DNA of 64,000 nucleotides from an uncultured Lachnospiraceae bacterium (GTDB taxonomy: Bacteria; Bacillota; Clostridia; Lachnospirales; Lachnospiraceae): the NCBI GenBank assembly GCA_947623905.1, contig CANQHX010000001.1, forward strand, positions 1 to 64,000. The letters run 5' to 3'. The notes beneath the pieces are model-generated. The model made no database searches, was not told where the DNA came from, and worked only from the letters and a program-made list of their open reading frames with translations. Positions within the stretch are counted from its first letter, which is position 1. The number at the start of each line of letters is the position of its first letter. Made by a program: the position numbers and the translations under genes. Positions 62,145 through 64,000 of the stretch are shown here, piece after piece.

Positions 62145-63176
62145 ATGAAGGTCAGAAATTTTGTACAGGAATTTATCGCAGAGGAAGAAGGAAAACCCTT
62201 CGACAGCTGTCACGCCGCCACGCTGCTGCAGCTGGAGGATGACGTAGTGCTGGCCGCGTGGTTCGGCGGCAGTCATGAAAAGGGCCCGGATGTGGATATC
62301 TGGGTATCCAGACGGGTGAACGGAGCGTGGGAATTTCCCCGCAGGGCGGCCCAGGTGCGGGCTGTCGCCATGTGGAACCCGGTGCTGTTCCGGAAACAGG
62401 ACGGCACGGTCGTACTGTTTTTCAAGGTGGGCGCTGCCATTCCCATATGGAAGACTTATTTTGTGGAGAGCCGGGACGGCGGCGAGACCTTTACCGATCC
62501 TCAGGAACTGGTGCCGGGGGACTGCTCCGGCGGAAGGGGCCCGGTGAAGAACAAGCCGATCCGTTTAAAGGACGGTACCGTGCTGGCCCCTGCTTCCTTT
62601 GAGGGAGATACATGGGACGCTTTTGTGGACATTTCCACAGACGACTGCGCGACGTGGGAGATGAGCAGCCTTGTGCCCGTGCGCCGCGCGGGGACGGACT
62701 CCAGAGTCATGCACCGTCCTTACAACAAGCTCTGCCTGTTCGGCAAGGGCGTCATCCAGCCCACTCTGTGGCAGGATGACAAGGGGGACGTGCACATGTT
62801 CATGCGCAGCACCAGCTCCCGGATCTTCCGCAGCGACTCCGCCGACGGGGGACGTACCTGGTGTACCGCCTATGATACCGGCCTGCCCAACAATAACAGC
62901 GGCATCGATCTGGTGCGCATGAACAACGGCGACATCGTCCTGGTGTACAATCCCAGGGAAAATCTGCCCGGTATGTTCAACGGCCCCCGCACACCCCTGA
63001 CGGTGGCGGTGTCGAAGGACAACGGCGGGACCTTTACCCACCTGATCGATCTGGAGACCCAGGAGGGCGCTTACTGTTACCCCGCCGTGATCTGCAATGA
63101 TAAGAATGAAGTGCTGATCGCTTATACCTGGCAGCGGAAGAATATGGTATTCTGCAAGCTGGAGTATGAGGAGTGA
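62145..63176 (+). CDS. Sialidase-fold BNR protein without signal peptide
   Basis: ATG 62145, 37 bases after the ruler gene; 343 residues. Six-bladed-propeller type, with Asp boxes SRDGGETF, SADGGRTW and SKDNGGTF, and the sialidase-like segments SCHAATLLQLEDDVVLAAWFGG and NNNSGIDLVRMNNGDIVLVYN. There is no secretion signal, so it would act in the cytoplasm. Either it cleaves an imported or internal glycan, or it is a family member with another hydrolase, lyase or binding activity. No sialic acid catabolic genes are nearby. Confidence 0.82.
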   Translation: MKVRNFVQEFIAEEEGKPFDSCHAATLLQLEDDVVLAAWFGGSHEKGPDVDIWVSRRVNGAWEFPRRAAQVRAVAMWNPVLFRKQDGTVVLFFKVGAAIPIWKTYFVESRDGGETFTDPQELVPGDCSGGRGPVKNKPIRLKDGTVLAPASFEGDTWDAFVDISTDDCATWEMSSLVPVRRAGTDSRVMHRPYNKLCLFGKGVIQPTLWQDDKGDVHMFMRSTSSRIFRSDSADGGRTWCTAYDTGLPNNNSGIDLVRMNNGDIVLVYNPRENLPGMFNGPRTPLTVAVSKDNGGTFTHLIDLETQEGAYCYPAVICNDKNEVLIAYTWQRKNMVFCKLEYEE

Positions 63177-63183
63177 GAGGCAT

Positions 63184-64000
63184 ATGGAACAGATGACCCT
63201 TTTCGGGGGAGAGGAAACCCAGCCTCTGGCCGCCAGGCTGCGGCCCCGGACGCTGGAAGAATTTGTGGGGCAGACCCACCTGCTGGGGCAGGGGAAGGTG
63301 CTGCGCCGCCTCATTGAGAGCGATCAGATATCCTCCATGATCTTCTGGGGGCCTCCCGGCGTGGGAAAGACCACCCTTGCCCGGATCATCGCCAACCGCA
63401 CCAACGCGTCTTTTATTGATTTTTCCGCTGTGACCAGCGGCATCAAGGAGATCCGCGGCGTGATGCAGCAGGCGGAGGGCAACCGGATGTACGGGGCGAG
63501 GACCATCGTATTCGTAGACGAGATCCACCGGTTCAACAAAGCCCAGCAGGACGCCTTCCTGCCCTTTGTGGAAAAGGGGAGCATCATCCTCATCGGCGCC
63601 ACCACGGAAAATCCGTCCTTTGAGATAAACAGCGCTCTTCTTTCCCGGTGCAAGGTGTTTGTGCTCCAGGCGCTGAAGACGGAGGAGCTGACGGCTCTTC
63701 TGCGCCGGGCCCTGCAGGATCCCAGGGGGTTCGGCAACATGACGGTGCGCATATCCGATGAAATGCTGGAATTTCTCGCCAACTTTGCCAACGGCGACGC
63801 CCGCACGGCCCTGTCCACACTGGAGATGGTAGTGCTCAACGGCCAGGTGGACGGAAGCGGCGCCGTGACGGTGACAGAGGAGACGCTGGAGCAGTGTACA
63901 TCCAAAAAATCCCTTCTGTATGACAAGAAGGGGGAGGAACATTACAATCTTATTTCCGCCCTCCACAAGTCCATGCGCAATTCCGATCCTGACGCGGCAG
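63184..64000 (+). CDS. rarA: Replication-associated recombination protein RarA (5' part, runs off the window)
   Basis: 272 residues visible from ATG 63184. N-terminal PLAARLRPRTLEEFVGQTHLLG, Walker A GPPGVGKTT (about 56-64), Walker B IVFVDEIHRFNKAQQDAFLP, sensor 1 IGATTENPSFEIN, Arg finger SALLSRC, then LYDKKGEEHYNLISALHKSMR. These define RarA/MgsA/WRNIP1, a clamp-loader-like AAA+ protein acting at stalled forks. The start is eight bases after the sialidase-fold gene stop. Confidence 0.95.
   Translation, partial: MEQMTLFGGEETQPLAARLRPRTLEEFVGQTHLLGQGKVLRRLIESDQISSMIFWGPPGVGKTTLARIIANRTNASFIDFSAVTSGIKEIRGVMQQAEGNRMYGARTIVFVDEIHRFNKAQQDAFLPFVEKGSIILIGATTENPSFEINSALLSRCKVFVLQALKTEELTALLRRALQDPRGFGNMTVRISDEMLEFLANFANGDARTALSTLEMVVLNGQVDGSGAVTVTEETLEQCTSKKSLLYDKKGEEHYNLISALHKSMRNSDPDAA

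Overview
The window looks like chromosomal DNA of a fairly GC-rich Gram-positive Clostridia, most likely a gut Lachnospiraceae. The evidence is FtsEX with a PcsB/CwlO-type hydrolase, CdaA/CdaR, a DUF4364 protein, two PucR-type regulators, strong Shine-Dalgarno sequences, several TTG/GTG starts, and no outer-membrane genes. Nothing marks a plasmid or prophage. The species cannot be named from the sequence alone.

Layout. 1-4.6 kb: an internally deleted Rpn-type nuclease, a lipoprotein, a divergent WecG/TagA protein, a YitT transporter-like protein and an MscS channel. 4.7-10.2 kb: a PucR-type regulator followed closely by ftsE, ftsX, an M23 hydrolase and a CtpA protease, a cell-separation module. 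10.2-18.5 kb: an unusual ClpX, a subtilase, a zinc-ribbon protein, a TPM protein, a cyclophilin (minus strand), an M23-dockerin protein, and an orphan ParA overlapping a histone-H1-like small protein. 18.6-29.3 kb: tRNA-Gln, an acyl-ACP thioesterase, CvfB, RidA, MreB, RecD2, ComF, two membrane proteins ahead of cdaA-cdaR, and a lone HPr-like gene.

29.3-42.2 kb is a sugar-nucleotide and glycosyltransferase block. It encodes ManC-Gmd-Rmd (GDP-D-rhamnose), RmlA-C-B-D (dTDP-L-rhamnose), three glycosyltransferases, a phosphoglycerol-transferase-like enzyme and Ddl. 42.2-48.3 kb holds a DUF885 lipoprotein, DUF4364, the second PucR paralogue and an aconitase-family hydratase.

48.3-63.2 kb is the most interesting part. 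It holds a GT2-GtrA fusion, a second LtaS-like enzyme, three large two-domain glycosyltransferases, an ABC exporter (permease broken by a one-base frameshift, ATPase with a C-terminal Wzt-like domain), a methyltransferase, and a kinase-like protein with a coiled coil of three 28-residue tandem repeats. The methyltransferase plus kinase/coiled coil look like a split version of WbdD, the chain terminator and length ruler of ABC-exported O-antigens. I infer that the two blocks make, cap, measure and export a rhamnose-containing surface polymer in a Gram-positive cell. A sialidase-fold protein and rarA (cut by the window end) follow.
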